From Chlorogloeopsis fritschii PCC 6912 (GTDB lineage: Bacteria > Cyanobacteriota > Cyanobacteriia > Cyanobacteriales > Nostocaceae), in the NCBI RefSeq assembly GCF_000317285.1, contig NZ_AJLN01000109.1, positions 1 to 55,770 of the forward strand: a DNA stretch of 55,770 bases, given 5' to 3'. A model generated the notes under the pieces. It searched no databases. It was not told the DNA's origin and saw nothing but the letters and a program-made list of their open reading frames with translations. The position numbers and the translations under genes were made by a program. Shown here piece by piece: positions 28,191-37,125 of this stretch (positions within the stretch are counted from its first letter, which is position 1; each line of letters starts with the position of its first letter).

Positions 28191-29276
28191 ATGACGCAGG
28201 AACTGAAGCCAATAGATCAGCAGGTGGTTGCAGTCGTTGGGGCTTCCAGCGGCATTGGGCGACAGGCAGCCCTCCAGTTTGCAAAGCGAGGGGCAAGGGT
28301 GGTTGTCTCTGCTCGCAGTGAACCGGGGCTGGCGTCCTTGGTAGATGAGATTAAACGCTTTGGTGGTGTGGCAACCGCAATCGTTGCCGATGTAACGGTA
28401 TTCGATCAAGTTAAAGCGATCGCAGACAAAGCGGTGGAGGAGTATGGGCGACTCGATACGTGGGTGCATACTCCCGCTGTCGGTCTTTTTGCCACTGTCG
28501 ATAATATCAAACCAGAAGAGTTTCAGCGCGTTATCGATATCAACCTACTTGGGCAAGTATACGGTGCAATGGCGGCTTTGCCCTATCTTAAGCGTGAGGG
28601 GCGGGGAGCGCTGATCCACATTTCTTCAATGTTGGGCAGGCGATCGCTTCCACTGCAAAGTCCCTACTGCACCGCCAAGCACGCTCTTGAAGGCTTTCTC
28701 GAATCCCTGCGTGTAGAACTGCAACACGAAAAAATACCCATCAGTGTCACAAATGTGATGCCTGCGTCGATTAACACACCCTTCTACAACAATGCTCTTA
28801 CAAAGCTAGGCGTCAAACCCTCAGCGCCACCACCCTACTACGAACCCAGCTTGGTGGCTGACGCCATCCTCTACGTAGCTTCTCATCCCACCCGTGACTT
28901 TATCGTTGGGGATGCAGCTAGGGCAATAGATTTACTCCAGCGGATCTCGCCGTCACTCGTAGATTACTTGTTGCTGCTCGTTAGCTTCCAACTCCAGCGA
29001 ACCAATGAGCCAAAGTCCGAAGATGCGCCAAACAATCTTTATGAGCCGATCCCAGCCCACGACAAAGTTAAGGGAGATTTTAGCAACCTGGTAATACCGA
29101 GCTTTTTTGATTGGTTGGATATGAATCCGCTCTTCAAATGGAGTGCGATCGCAAGCTCAGTTTGGTTAGCATTAATAGCTTCACAAAGCTTATACTTCTG
29201 GAGTGATGTTGAAAGTGCGATCGCGCGATCAGTCGAGTTAATGCTGCTGGCAGCCCAAGGATTTCCAAACAAATAG
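28191..29276 (+). CDS. Short-chain dehydrogenase/reductase with C-terminal extension
   Basis: A 361-residue SDR. The Rossmann part has VVGASSGIGRQAA (about 15-27), NLLGQVYGAMAALP and the catalytic Y-C-T-A-K motif (about 157-161) with the upstream Ser in ISSMLGRRSLP. After the usual 250 residues there is an extension of about 100 residues that ends in a hydrophobic stretch (AIASSVWLALIASQSLYFW), perhaps a membrane or granule contact. The ATG at 28191 is chosen over TTG and GTG codons 6-12 bp upstream. Substrate unknown; location behind phaC is suggestive only. Confidence 0.88.
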   Translation: MTQELKPIDQQVVAVVGASSGIGRQAALQFAKRGARVVVSARSEPGLASLVDEIKRFGGVATAIVADVTVFDQVKAIADKAVEEYGRLDTWVHTPAVGLFATVDNIKPEEFQRVIDINLLGQVYGAMAALPYLKREGRGALIHISSMLGRRSLPLQSPYCTAKHALEGFLESLRVELQHEKIPISVTNVMPASINTPFYNNALTKLGVKPSAPPPYYEPSLVADAILYVASHPTRDFIVGDAARAIDLLQRISPSLVDYLLLLVSFQLQRTNEPKSEDAPNNLYEPIPAHDKVKGDFSNLVIPSFFDWLDMNPLFKWSAIASSVWLALIASQSLYFWSDVESAIARSVELMLLAAQGFPNK

Positions 29277-29327
29277 TGATTGTGTAAGTGATTTTTGAGA
29301 TTTTAAGCTGTGAATTTAGTGCAAGAG

Positions 29328-29474
29328 AGCCTCTGGCTCTAGTTCTAGTTACCAGGTCAAACCTGGTAACGAGGGTTTGGTGGCTCTGCCTAGTTTTGTA
29401 TAGTGTGTTGTCGCGTAGTGCAATGCACCATTCTAGATCTTCGGTGCGTTAGAACTACCGTCCATAACGCACCC
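29328..29474. repeat. Chain of short palindromes between SDR and hydrolase genes
   Basis: Contains the perfect hairpin GTTACCAGG-TCAAA-CCTGGTAAC (29348-29370) and GGTGCGTTA / TAACGCACC (29443-29451, 29465-29473), both common dispersed cyanobacterial repeats. Confidence 0.6.
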
Positions 29475-29541
29475 TACGAAGGCTTTTACTTGATGTGAAT
29501 ATGCAAACTTGAGATCACACAGCGTTAATTGCACTTTATAA

Positions 29542-30429
29542 ATGCGAGTGGAGCAAAGCGTGAAAACAACTGTTGAAAAGCGGCAAATAAATGTAGGGGA
29601 TCTAAATATCTGCTACCTTACAGCAGGTAATGGTAATGATGACGATCCACCTTTAGTACTGCTGCATGGAGATGGCGAAAGCACTCTTGATTGGTCTTGG
29701 GTACTTCCCATACTGGGAGCTACCCATCGTGTTTATGCACCAGACTTTCCAGGTGCCGGTGATAGCTCTAAACCCGATGTTGTCTATTCGCCAGAGTTTT
29801 ACACGCAGTTTGCGGGCGATTTTCTCAATGCACTTGGGCTTAGGCGGGCTGTGTTAGTTGGCAACTCGCTAGGTGGACAAGTTGCCCTGCGCTTTGCACT
29901 GTCATATCCTGAAGCAGTGGCGGCACTCGTTTTGGTAAGTAGCTCCGGATTGGGTCAGTTGGTTAACCCGTTTCTGTCCCAGTTAACGCTGCTTTGGTAC
30001 GGAGAGGCTGCTATTGCCTGGAGCAAAACGCCCTTAGGCGCAAAGCAACGGGCTTGGTCGCGAGCAGTGCTACTTTTCGCTCACCTCAACAGGGTTCCTG
30101 CGGTATGGCTGGCAGAGCAGGAACGGATGGCAAAGATGCCCGGTTTTCTTGAGGCTACCCTATCCTCGCTGCGTACTCAGCTGAATGTATTGGGACAGTA
30201 TAAGATTTTGCTCGACTCTCTACCACAGTTGCAGATGCCAACTCTTGTCATGTGGGGTGATCGCGATCGGGTTTTACCAAAAGAACAGGCTGAAAATGCC
30301 GTCAAACGCCTACAGCATGGACAACTAGCCTTAATACCCGACTGCGGTCACTTACCCCAAGTCGAGCGCCCCGAACTCTTTGTCGCCGCATTGGCCGAGT
30401 TCCTTGGTAAAGTTGTTTATCAAAACTGA
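29542..30429 (+). CDS. Alpha/beta-hydrolase fold protein
   Basis: A 295-residue hydrolase with LLHGDGESTLDW (oxyanion region, 40-51), nucleophile S109 in VGNSLGGQ, acid D242 in WGDRDRVLP and H270 in CGHLPQVERP: a complete catalytic triad. The family covers esterases, lipases and C-C hydrolases; the substrate cannot be read. Placement after PHB genes makes an oligomer or thioester hydrolase possible (inference). Confidence 0.88.
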   Translation: MRVEQSVKTTVEKRQINVGDLNICYLTAGNGNDDDPPLVLLHGDGESTLDWSWVLPILGATHRVYAPDFPGAGDSSKPDVVYSPEFYTQFAGDFLNALGLRRAVLVGNSLGGQVALRFALSYPEAVAALVLVSSSGLGQLVNPFLSQLTLLWYGEAAIAWSKTPLGAKQRAWSRAVLLFAHLNRVPAVWLAEQERMAKMPGFLEATLSSLRTQLNVLGQYKILLDSLPQLQMPTLVMWGDRDRVLPKEQAENAVKRLQHGQLALIPDCGHLPQVERPELFVAALAEFLGKVVYQN

Positions 30430-30483
30430 CGACAAGCTACCTCAAACAAAGCCACCTTCAGCTAGCTACTTGCATCCAAGCTC

Positions 30484-30543
30484 TTTGTTAATTTCTGATT
30501 GCAGACTTCAGAAGCGATCGCTTCTGAAGTCTATTGTTCAAGC
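30484..30543. repeat. 60-bp repeat with perfect 30-bp palindrome centred on HIP1 (copy 1)
   Basis: 30503-30532 reads AGACTTCAGAAGCGA followed by its exact complement, so the centre is GCGATCGC. The surrounding 60 bp (TTTGTT…GATTGC…TTCAAGC) recurs at 34375-34434. It follows the hydrolase gene by 74 bp and could stop transcription, though no strong T-run follows. Confidence 0.7.
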
Positions 30544-30705
30544 ACAAAACCTTATTTAGTACTTATGAAATTCTTATTTCTTTGTTGTACTATCGATTTC
30601 GCTGATTAGGAAAAATCAATAGAGCCAATTGTTTCTGTGCATCTCACCTTCGGCGGAATGTAGCAGCATGAAACGCACACATCCCCAGTCCCATATTTAA
30701 TTTCT

Positions 30706-32484
30706 ATGGCGATCGCACCTATATTTAAGCGTCAAGGCTGGAAAAGAAGTGATCTGCTACGTCAATTAGTCATCTACAGCATCACGATACTGATTGTGAT
30801 GATGAGTCCCGCCATAGACCAATCGCTCGTCTTGGGACAATTGCCATCCTTAACAACTCCTAGTAATACACACTCACCACCTGTCGGCGTAGAACGACGA
30901 GGCACTCTTGAATCTACTTGGGTACATCTTGATGGTCAAGAACTCTTCAGGATTGCATCTCCAGCTATACTCAATCGCAGCGAACCCAGTGAGCAGATAC
31001 CAGTTGAAATTCGTGCCAAACAAATAGAAGCGAATCTTGCGTTAGTTGTTGCCAGTGGTGGCTTGTCGGGCGAGGAAGTGCTAGATCCCAAAACATTGCA
31101 GGTTTTGATTGAAACTGTGAACGAACAGCCAGTTTTATTTGTTAAAGATAAAAACCTGGCTGAAGCCAAGGTCTTGCTAACGGTGACAGATGCAGATGCC
31201 CAATATGCTTCGGTTAGCAAAGAACGATTGGCAAATAAATGGAAAAAGATTTTAGAGCAGGAACTTCGACAGGCACTCGAACTACGCCAACCCGAAGCAT
31301 TGCGGCAACAAATTTCCACAGTAATCAAAGCCCTGGTTACAACCGCGCTATTGACTTTGATGTTAGGGATAGCCTGGGCGTTTTTTGGACGAAGAAAACA
31401 ACAGCTTGAGCAACGGCAAGCAGCAGAATCTGCATTTATTCATACCCAAGAGCTTGCGACTCTAGAACCATTGGATGCAGAGTCAGGGGTGCAGCTTTTT
31501 CAAAGACTGCAATATCATTTTGGGCTACAAGAACGATTTCAGATTGTCCGGTTTGTGCGATGGTTGCTGTTTTGGGCAATTGCCTTTATTTGGGTGATTG
31601 GAATTGCCTACAGTCTCAATGCCTTTCCCCAAACGCGTCATTTTGCGCAGAAAGTCGTCATAGTTCCAATTGTGGTTTTGATTGCCTGGTTTTTCATGGG
31701 GTTAATCAATCAGTTATCCGATTTTGGCATTGATCGCTTTATCTGGCGTTGGGAGCAAGAGCAATTATTGACTGGAGTCAATCTCCAACGGATTGCCACA
31801 ATCGCCAATGCGTTTAAAGGGCTAAAAAAGGTTCTAATTTATACAGTCGGTATCTTCTGGGTTCTCCAGTGGCTTGATGTAGTGCCAGTATCTATCTTGG
31901 CGTTGGGAGCATTATTTGCCCTGACGGTTTCGTTTGTAGCACAAAGCCTGCTCAAAGATTTGGTGAATGGATTTTTGATTTTACTAGAAGACCAGTTTCG
32001 GATTGGTGATTACATTAGAGTTGGTGATGTTTCTGGAAAGGTGGAAAACCTCAACTTGCGGATTACTCAAATCCGCAGCGATGCAGGGAATTTAATTACC
32101 TTGCCAAATAGCTTGATTGCTCAAGTGGAAAATATGTCACGGATTTGGGCACGAGCAGATTTTCGGATTGAAGTTGCTTATCATACCAATGTTGACCGTG
32201 CCTTGGCAGTGGTTCGAGAAACTGTTGACCAAATGGCACAAGAGCCAGAATGGCAATCTACGATCCTGGATACTCACGAGCTGTTTGGAGTAGATCAAAT
32301 TTCCTACACCGGCATCACGATCCGGATTTGGATTAAAACGGCCCCACTCAAACAATGGAGAATCGCGCAAGAATTGCGCCGTCGGCTCAAAATAGCTTTT
32401 GATCGCCACAACATTCAAATTGGCATCCCCCTGCAAGTTATTCTGGAAAACGGTTATAGCAAGCCCAACAGCATTGAGAATTGA
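30706..32484 (+). CDS. MscS-family mechanosensitive channel-like protein
   Basis: A 592-residue membrane protein. An N-terminal hydrophobic segment (about 18-40) precedes a soluble, probably periplasmic, domain of about 170 residues; several transmembrane segments follow (about 205-225, 285-305, 315-340, 375-390). The MscS pore-lining helix and beta domain are at about 393-470: PVSILALGALFALTVSFVAQ, then LEDQFRIGDYIRVGDVSGKVE and ITLPNSLI. It probably relieves osmotic stress; its place amid PHB genes may be accidental. It ends 5 bp from the convergent patatin gene. Confidence 0.9.
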   Translation: MAIAPIFKRQGWKRSDLLRQLVIYSITILIVMMSPAIDQSLVLGQLPSLTTPSNTHSPPVGVERRGTLESTWVHLDGQELFRIASPAILNRSEPSEQIPVEIRAKQIEANLALVVASGGLSGEEVLDPKTLQVLIETVNEQPVLFVKDKNLAEAKVLLTVTDADAQYASVSKERLANKWKKILEQELRQALELRQPEALRQQISTVIKALVTTALLTLMLGIAWAFFGRRKQQLEQRQAAESAFIHTQELATLEPLDAESGVQLFQRLQYHFGLQERFQIVRFVRWLLFWAIAFIWVIGIAYSLNAFPQTRHFAQKVVIVPIVVLIAWFFMGLINQLSDFGIDRFIWRWEQEQLLTGVNLQRIATIANAFKGLKKVLIYTVGIFWVLQWLDVVPVSILALGALFALTVSFVAQSLLKDLVNGFLILLEDQFRIGDYIRVGDVSGKVENLNLRITQIRSDAGNLITLPNSLIAQVENMSRIWARADFRIEVAYHTNVDRALAVVRETVDQMAQEPEWQSTILDTHELFGVDQISYTGITIRIWIKTAPLKQWRIAQELRRRLKIAFDRHNIQIGIPLQVILENGYSKPNSIEN

Positions 32485-32489
32485 GTAAA

Positions 32490-33554
32490 TTACGTTGGTT
32501 TGCAAACAAGAGCAGGTTTCTCTTCAAGAAGTTCCAAAAATCTATCCGTTTGGTCTTTTCCATGCTCCATTAGTTTTGTAATGAACTCTTGAGAGCGATC
32601 TAGCTTGGATGCATAGTCAATACTGTTAGCAAATTGGTTATCCATGCTAATCCAGCGGATATTAATGATCTTATACAACCCTGCGTATTCGGGATTTAAA
32701 TATCCTTTTTCAATCAATGTGTTGATGGTGTTTACAAACTTGACTTCTTGAAAGAGCGAGAGGTTACCTGTCAATTCATTGCGGCGATCGACAATACCTT
32801 GGGCTGTTGATGGTTCTTCGTCACAGGTTTTTGGATTAATCTGAATAATCCAGATCTCATCAGGTCGCTTTTCAACTCTAGTTTGTTTAACAAAGGCGCT
32901 AATGGGAGGATTCTGCGAAAATAAGCCATCCCAATAAACTCCATCGCCAATTTTGATGGCTTGGAAGATAGTAGGAATGCCCGCAGAAGCCATGATAGCT
33001 TCTACTGTTATTTCTCCTTTGTAGGAGTCGAAGGCTTTGAATTCTCCAGAGAGAACCTCAACTGCCCCTAGTAATAACCGAGGACTTAAAGGGAAAACCA
33101 GTTGCTCAAACTCCTGAAAGTTAATGTGGTTTTCTAGGATCATTCTTAAGTCTAGATATTCCTTGCGAGGAGAAAGCGCTTCCAACCAGCTAATAAACCA
33201 TTGTGTTGAATAAGGATCTGTCGCTACAGCAGGTAGAACGCCCTTGTTTTGTAAGCGAGCTGTCCAAACAGTCAGAAAGTTAAGATACTGTTCCCAGGGA
33301 AGTATGGCAGAATTATCCTCCCAAAAGTTGACTAGCCAATGGTAAGGTTCTTCGGTAGCTCCTTGGGCTTTTTTTAACAAGCCATACCAAACAGCGGTGG
33401 CACAAATTGCTCCACCAGAGGTGCCGCTTAATCCGACAACGTTGTAACGCTCGTGTATGCCTCGTTCGAGCAGTCTTTTGAGAACTCCAGCAGTGAAAGC
33501 AGTATGACTGCCGCCTCCTTGGCAAGCGATCGCTATCTTTTTCCGTTCGTCCAT
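32490..33554 (-). CDS. Patatin-like phospholipase family protein
   Basis: A 354-residue protein with the glycine-rich oxyanion loop CQGGGSHTAFTAGVL (about 10-24), the nucleophile elbow G-T-S-G-G (about 44-48) and the catalytic aspartate in YWDGLFSQNPP. These make a Ser-Asp dyad acyl hydrolase. The start at 33554 leaves 5 bp after the methyltransferase stop; a longer frame would overlap that gene. Third gene of a minus-strand run phasin-like, methyltransferase, patatin. Some patatins act on polyester or lipid at storage granules; that role here is inference. Confidence 0.9.
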   Translation of the reverse strand: MDERKKIAIACQGGGSHTAFTAGVLKRLLERGIHERYNVVGLSGTSGGAICATAVWYGLLKKAQGATEEPYHWLVNFWEDNSAILPWEQYLNFLTVWTARLQNKGVLPAVATDPYSTQWFISWLEALSPRKEYLDLRMILENHINFQEFEQLVFPLSPRLLLGAVEVLSGEFKAFDSYKGEITVEAIMASAGIPTIFQAIKIGDGVYWDGLFSQNPPISAFVKQTRVEKRPDEIWIIQINPKTCDEEPSTAQGIVDRRNELTGNLSLFQEVKFVNTINTLIEKGYLNPEYAGLYKIINIRWISMDNQFANSIDYASKLDRSQEFITKLMEHGKDQTDRFLELLEEKPALVCKPT

Positions 33555-33559
33555 AATAA

Positions 33560-34375
33560 TTAATTCACAGGATTTAATTTTGTCTCTAAAATCAAGCAAA
33601 AATTACGCAGAGGCGATCGCCAAAATATTAGCCACCAGCCGATCCAGGGAACCAAACCCCAGCGTTCTGGATAGCAGTCCAACAAAGGAAAAACCTTCTC
33701 CACAGATAATCCTAATGCTGCTACATCCCGTTCGTCCTCAACAAACCACTTCATTGGTGCTCCCAGACGAGCAGCTTTGTTGGCGTTGAACTGTTTAAAA
33801 ACTATTCCCCCCACATCCAAAGCTAGTTTTGCATTTCCAAACCGCTCTCGCAGGCGCTCAACTAACTGCCTAACCTCTGACTCCTCAAAATAGTAAAACA
33901 ATCCCTCTGCAATAAATAAAATATTCTCATGCTTAATCGTTGGAATTTCATCCATCCAATCTCGATCCAGCACCGAAGCAGCCAAAAATCGATGCTCGCT
34001 TGTTGGGCTATCAACACTCAAGCGAACGTTAATAACTTGTGGTAAGTCTAGCTCAATCCACTGGGTCTTTCCTTCTCCGACGCGATAATAACGCGAAGAC
34101 AAACCCGCTCCCAATTCTACGACTAGGGAGTTGGGATGGACGGCAATGTGCTGTGCGGCAATATTATCCAATAGCTTTGTCCGCACACTAATGCAGACTT
34201 GGTACCTCCAGTCATACCAAGTTTCTAATTCAGCGTCCCACAGCAGAGATTGGAACCAATCCAGTGCTTGAGGATCTCGAAATAGGGCATTTATACGAGC
34301 GTGTTCCTCGGCTCTGGCTCGCAGAGGAATTAGTAATGTACGCGGCACTCCAGTCAGTAGATCGCTGCTTGCCAT
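33560..34375 (-). CDS. LCMT/TcmP-type class I SAM methyltransferase
   Basis: A 271-residue methyltransferase of the leucine-carboxyl-methyltransferase / polyketide O-methyltransferase type: VVELGAGLSSRYYRVG (SAM glycine loop, about 82-97), WIELDLPQVINVR with the acidic ribose contact, and FIAEGLFYYFEESEVRQLV. The ATG at 34375 is preferred; an in-frame start further upstream would put 22 residues inside a palindromic repeat and overlap nothing useful. Its substrate is unknown. Stop and start of the patatin gene are 5 bp apart, so these two are clearly co-transcribed. Confidence 0.87.
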   Translation of the reverse strand: MASSDLLTGVPRTLLIPLRARAEEHARINALFRDPQALDWFQSLLWDAELETWYDWRYQVCISVRTKLLDNIAAQHIAVHPNSLVVELGAGLSSRYYRVGEGKTQWIELDLPQVINVRLSVDSPTSEHRFLAASVLDRDWMDEIPTIKHENILFIAEGLFYYFEESEVRQLVERLRERFGNAKLALDVGGIVFKQFNANKAARLGAPMKWFVEDERDVAALGLSVEKVFPLLDCYPERWGLVPWIGWWLIFWRSPLRNFCLILETKLNPVN

Positions 34376-34434
34376 TTGTTCATTTGTGATTGCAGACTTC
34401 AGAAGCGATCGCTCCTGAAGTCTATTTTTCAAGC
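34375..34434. repeat. 60-bp repeat with HIP1-centred palindrome (copy 2)
   Basis: 34394-34423 is the same 30-bp palindrome as at 30503-30532 with one mismatch in one arm. The copy fills the space between the phasin-like stop (34435) and the methyltransferase start (34375). Both copies are in the same orientation and bracket mscS, patatin and the methyltransferase. Confidence 0.7.
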
Positions 34435-34791
34435 TTACCAACTAGCTGTTGTTGTGCTTGGTGTCTCCTGTGCTGTCTTCTGCGTCATTTGGAAATAGTT
34501 ATCCCAAAATTGCTTCTGGGTTTCCATTGCCAATTGCATTGCCACTTGTTGGGTATTGAGGGCAACATTCACAAACTCTCGTTGAAAATTGAGAGTTTTC
34601 TGGAAAGTATCAGATAGATTTACCTGAATCATTCCAGTGGGAAGGTTGTCAATCCATGTTTCAACAAGCTTTTTCTGCGATTCGCTCAACTGTTTTTGTG
34701 ACTCTTCCCAGACTTCAGCAAGCTTTTTTTGTGACTCACTAAACTGTCTCCGGGAATCTGTAAAAAAATTAGTATTAGTAGTAGTAGTCAT
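34435..34791 (-). CDS. Phasin-like granule protein 1
   Basis: A 118-residue, helix-rich protein without cysteines. After a Thr/Asn-rich start come two copies of an S/E-ESQKKL motif (about 19-24 and 33-41) and a module NLSDTFQKTLNFQREFVN…ETQKQFWDNYF with regular hydrophobic spacing. Small amphipathic helical proteins with F-Q and T-Q-K-Q-F motifs encoded near phaC are typical of phasins, which coat PHB granules. The ATG at 34791 gives MTTTTNTNFF; a longer upstream frame has no phasin character. Close copies of the module occur in the fusion gene at 35474-36934 and, more distantly, at 39328-39600. Confidence 0.8.
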   Translation of the reverse strand: MTTTTNTNFFTDSRRQFSESQKKLAEVWEESQKQLSESQKKLVETWIDNLPTGMIQVNLSDTFQKTLNFQREFVNVALNTQQVAMQLAMETQKQFWDNYFQMTQKTAQETPSTTTASW

Positions 34792-35473
34792 TAGAACTTT
34801 TACCGCTAGATTCCTCACCATGTTTGTTAGGTGAAGAGGAAGTGGGGCGGAGAGAATAACCACTTCCTTTTGAATCGAGGTATATTGTCGTCCCTTATTG
34901 TAATCTGAGGATCGATATTTAATCACACTTTTGTTATCAAAATCTTACCTGACTATTCGACATTTTTCTAAAAATTTTTCTACAAAATGTTAAGTCAACA
35001 ATAGTATCAAATCACTATGATTCACTAGATTCCACTTCACAAATGTCATTAGATTTACCTAAACATTATTAAAAAACCAGTGCCAGCAAAAAACAAATGC
35101 TCTGTTAATTGAATTTGCGGCATAAGTTTCTAAAAAAAAGAATGTATAAATTTCTACTATGAGTTTATGTTTTCTGGATTTGTGATGAATTATTTCCTTA
35201 TTCAAATTAAACAAAATTTAAATTTCTTTTTACCATTAATTAACAGTATTGTATATGTTTATTAATTAGATATTCAGTTTTAATGACTGAAATAATTTCA
35301 TGAGAAATACTAATGAATTATATACAGAAAGACAAATATTCTTATTGATGAATATTCATTTAATTGGTAATGAAAATCAATATAGCCTGACGACGATCCG
35401 ACAGCAAATTATCCTCAGGAGAGAAAACTCCTGAGGTTTTTAGACCTATTAACCAAACTTTTAAATTTGATAT
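34792..35473. other. A+T-rich spacer between phasin-like gene and fusion gene
   Basis: About 680 bp, strongly A+T-rich; carries a hairpin at 35413-35441 and otherwise no recognisable gene, RNA or repeat. The promoter for the phasin-methyltransferase-patatin run must lie near 34800-34950. Confidence 0.6.
35413..35441. terminator. Strong hairpin terminator after the fusion gene
   Basis: CCTCAGGAG-AGAAAA-CTCCTGAGG is a perfect 9-bp stem, with TTTTT on the plus strand. It lies 33-61 bp beyond the stop of the minus-strand fusion gene, so it probably ends that transcript; the better T-run faces the opposite direction, so it may be bidirectional. Confidence 0.6.
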
Positions 35474-36934
35474 CTACCGTGCTGTCTTCTGCATTAATTT
35501 GAAATAGTTATCCCAAAATTGTTTTTGGGTTTCCACTCCTAATTTGCTTGCTACCTCTTGAGCTTTGAAAGTTGTATTCACCAGTTCTCGTTGAAAATTG
35601 AGAGTTTTCTGGAAAGTATCAGATAAATTGACTCGGCTCTTTCCATTAGGAAGGCTATTAACCCAGGTGTAAATCAGCTTTTTTTGTGACTCGCTCAACT
35701 GCTTTTGGAATTCATCCCAGATATCAGTCAGTTTTTTCTGAGATTCTTGGTAAATTTCAGCCTTGAGTGGTTTATAGATGAACTCATGCCAGTATTGACC
35801 TGCCCGCGAATCGAAGTTCTTCTCTGGGCAACGCATAAATAAATGCAAGCACTTAGCAGATTTACCAGGTAATAACTGCCAGGAGAACCGCCTGTCATTC
35901 ACATCATGAGGATAGGTCACTGAGTCCACATGAACATCTGTTGCAAATCCGTATCCAGCATATGGTTCAAAAGAGGAACCCACGGCAAACCAATCAGGTA
36001 CATTAGGATTCTGATAAATTTGCGGCTGCTGGCTCATGTCCATGTAGGCATAGTAGCGAGCTGCAAATTCGAGGTTGATGGCATCTGTGGCAGCATGATT
36101 TCCATCCTGCTCTCCCTTGGGCTTTCCTTTGACGAACAGTTCTTCTATCAAATAGTCTGCATCGGCGTAGAGGCTAATGACACGATACAGTTGGCACGTT
36201 AGATGACGTTCCTTACCCGTATTGGGTTCTAAGTCATTATAATCGAATGGTTCTGAGGCAATGGTAATGCTGGCTCGCATTGGCCCGCTAGAGTGGGAGA
36301 CAAGTCGGTAGGAGCGATCATACAAACTAACCTGGTAGGAAGGCGATTCTGAATAAGGAAGTTCCATCAGCTGAATTTGATCTACCTGCATACAGCGCTT
36401 TTCCGGATCTTGGTTTAGCCATTCACCCATCGCTGCTTGGAACTGATCGAGGATTTCTTGGTGGTCAAGCTGGACGCTGGTGGCTGAACCAGCAAACCAA
36501 TTTCGACCGTCATTCTCTGGTGCAGGGACTAGATTAAACCAGATGATCAATCGGCTGTTCACTAATCTGACTCCACGCTCTTGCCCATCCGCTCCGTAGA
36601 CTACCTCCAGGGATGGCTTGCCCAATTCGTCGTGAGGAATGGGCTTACCACGGTCAACCTTAACAAAAGCTGAGGTAATCGAGTAATCTTCCGAGCCAGA
36701 TGGAATCGCTTCAGCAAGCGAAAACACTAGGGTATCGCGAGATGGATCTTCTGGATCAACCCGGTCAATCTGCGCCAATAAGGGTGTGCTTGCGGGATCG
36801 CTCAAATCGCTTAATACAAGTTCTTCTGGTGGGATCTGGAACTGCTGATATATCGGCTGCCAAGGCATAATGACATGACCGCCTCGCCAGTAATTTGAAG
36901 GGTTGAAAACAGCTAGTAGGTTAGAGGATGGCAT
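35474..36934 (-). CDS. Unknown domain fused to a C-terminal phasin-like module
   Basis: A 486-residue protein. Residues 1 to about 395 form a soluble, mixed beta-rich region that I cannot place in any family (features: FNPSNYWRGGHVIMPWQPIY near the start, RLIIWFNLVPAPENDGRNWF, RHLTCQLYRVISLYADADYL, LHLFMRCPEKNF). Residues 397-486 are a phasin-like module almost parallel to phasin-like protein 1: two ESQKKL motifs, NLSDTFQKTLNFQRE and ETQKQFWDNYF. A 40-bp DNA stretch is identical between the two genes (35586-35625 and 34577-34616), so the module was duplicated recently. GGAG lies 8 bp before the ATG at 36934. The obvious reading is an unknown activity anchored to PHB granules. Confidence 0.88.
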   Translation of the reverse strand: MPSSNLLAVFNPSNYWRGGHVIMPWQPIYQQFQIPPEELVLSDLSDPASTPLLAQIDRVDPEDPSRDTLVFSLAEAIPSGSEDYSITSAFVKVDRGKPIPHDELGKPSLEVVYGADGQERGVRLVNSRLIIWFNLVPAPENDGRNWFAGSATSVQLDHQEILDQFQAAMGEWLNQDPEKRCMQVDQIQLMELPYSESPSYQVSLYDRSYRLVSHSSGPMRASITIASEPFDYNDLEPNTGKERHLTCQLYRVISLYADADYLIEELFVKGKPKGEQDGNHAATDAINLEFAARYYAYMDMSQQPQIYQNPNVPDWFAVGSSFEPYAGYGFATDVHVDSVTYPHDVNDRRFSWQLLPGKSAKCLHLFMRCPEKNFDSRAGQYWHEFIYKPLKAEIYQESQKKLTDIWDEFQKQLSESQKKLIYTWVNSLPNGKSRVNLSDTFQKTLNFQRELVNTTFKAQEVASKLGVETQKQFWDNYFKLMQKTAR

Positions 36935-37125
36935 GAGATATCTCCAGAAATCCTCAAAGGTTTGCTATGACTTGGCTTGGGAAGATTTATTAGATTTGAT
37001 GATAGCTGTGATGCTTGAGTGCCTACAATCCAGTTATTAAGTTAATGGTTAACTGCTCCTAATCTAGTGATCCCCTAGAGTGATTTTCTCTGTCTTAAGG
37101 ATGAATGACACTAAGCGATCGCGCC

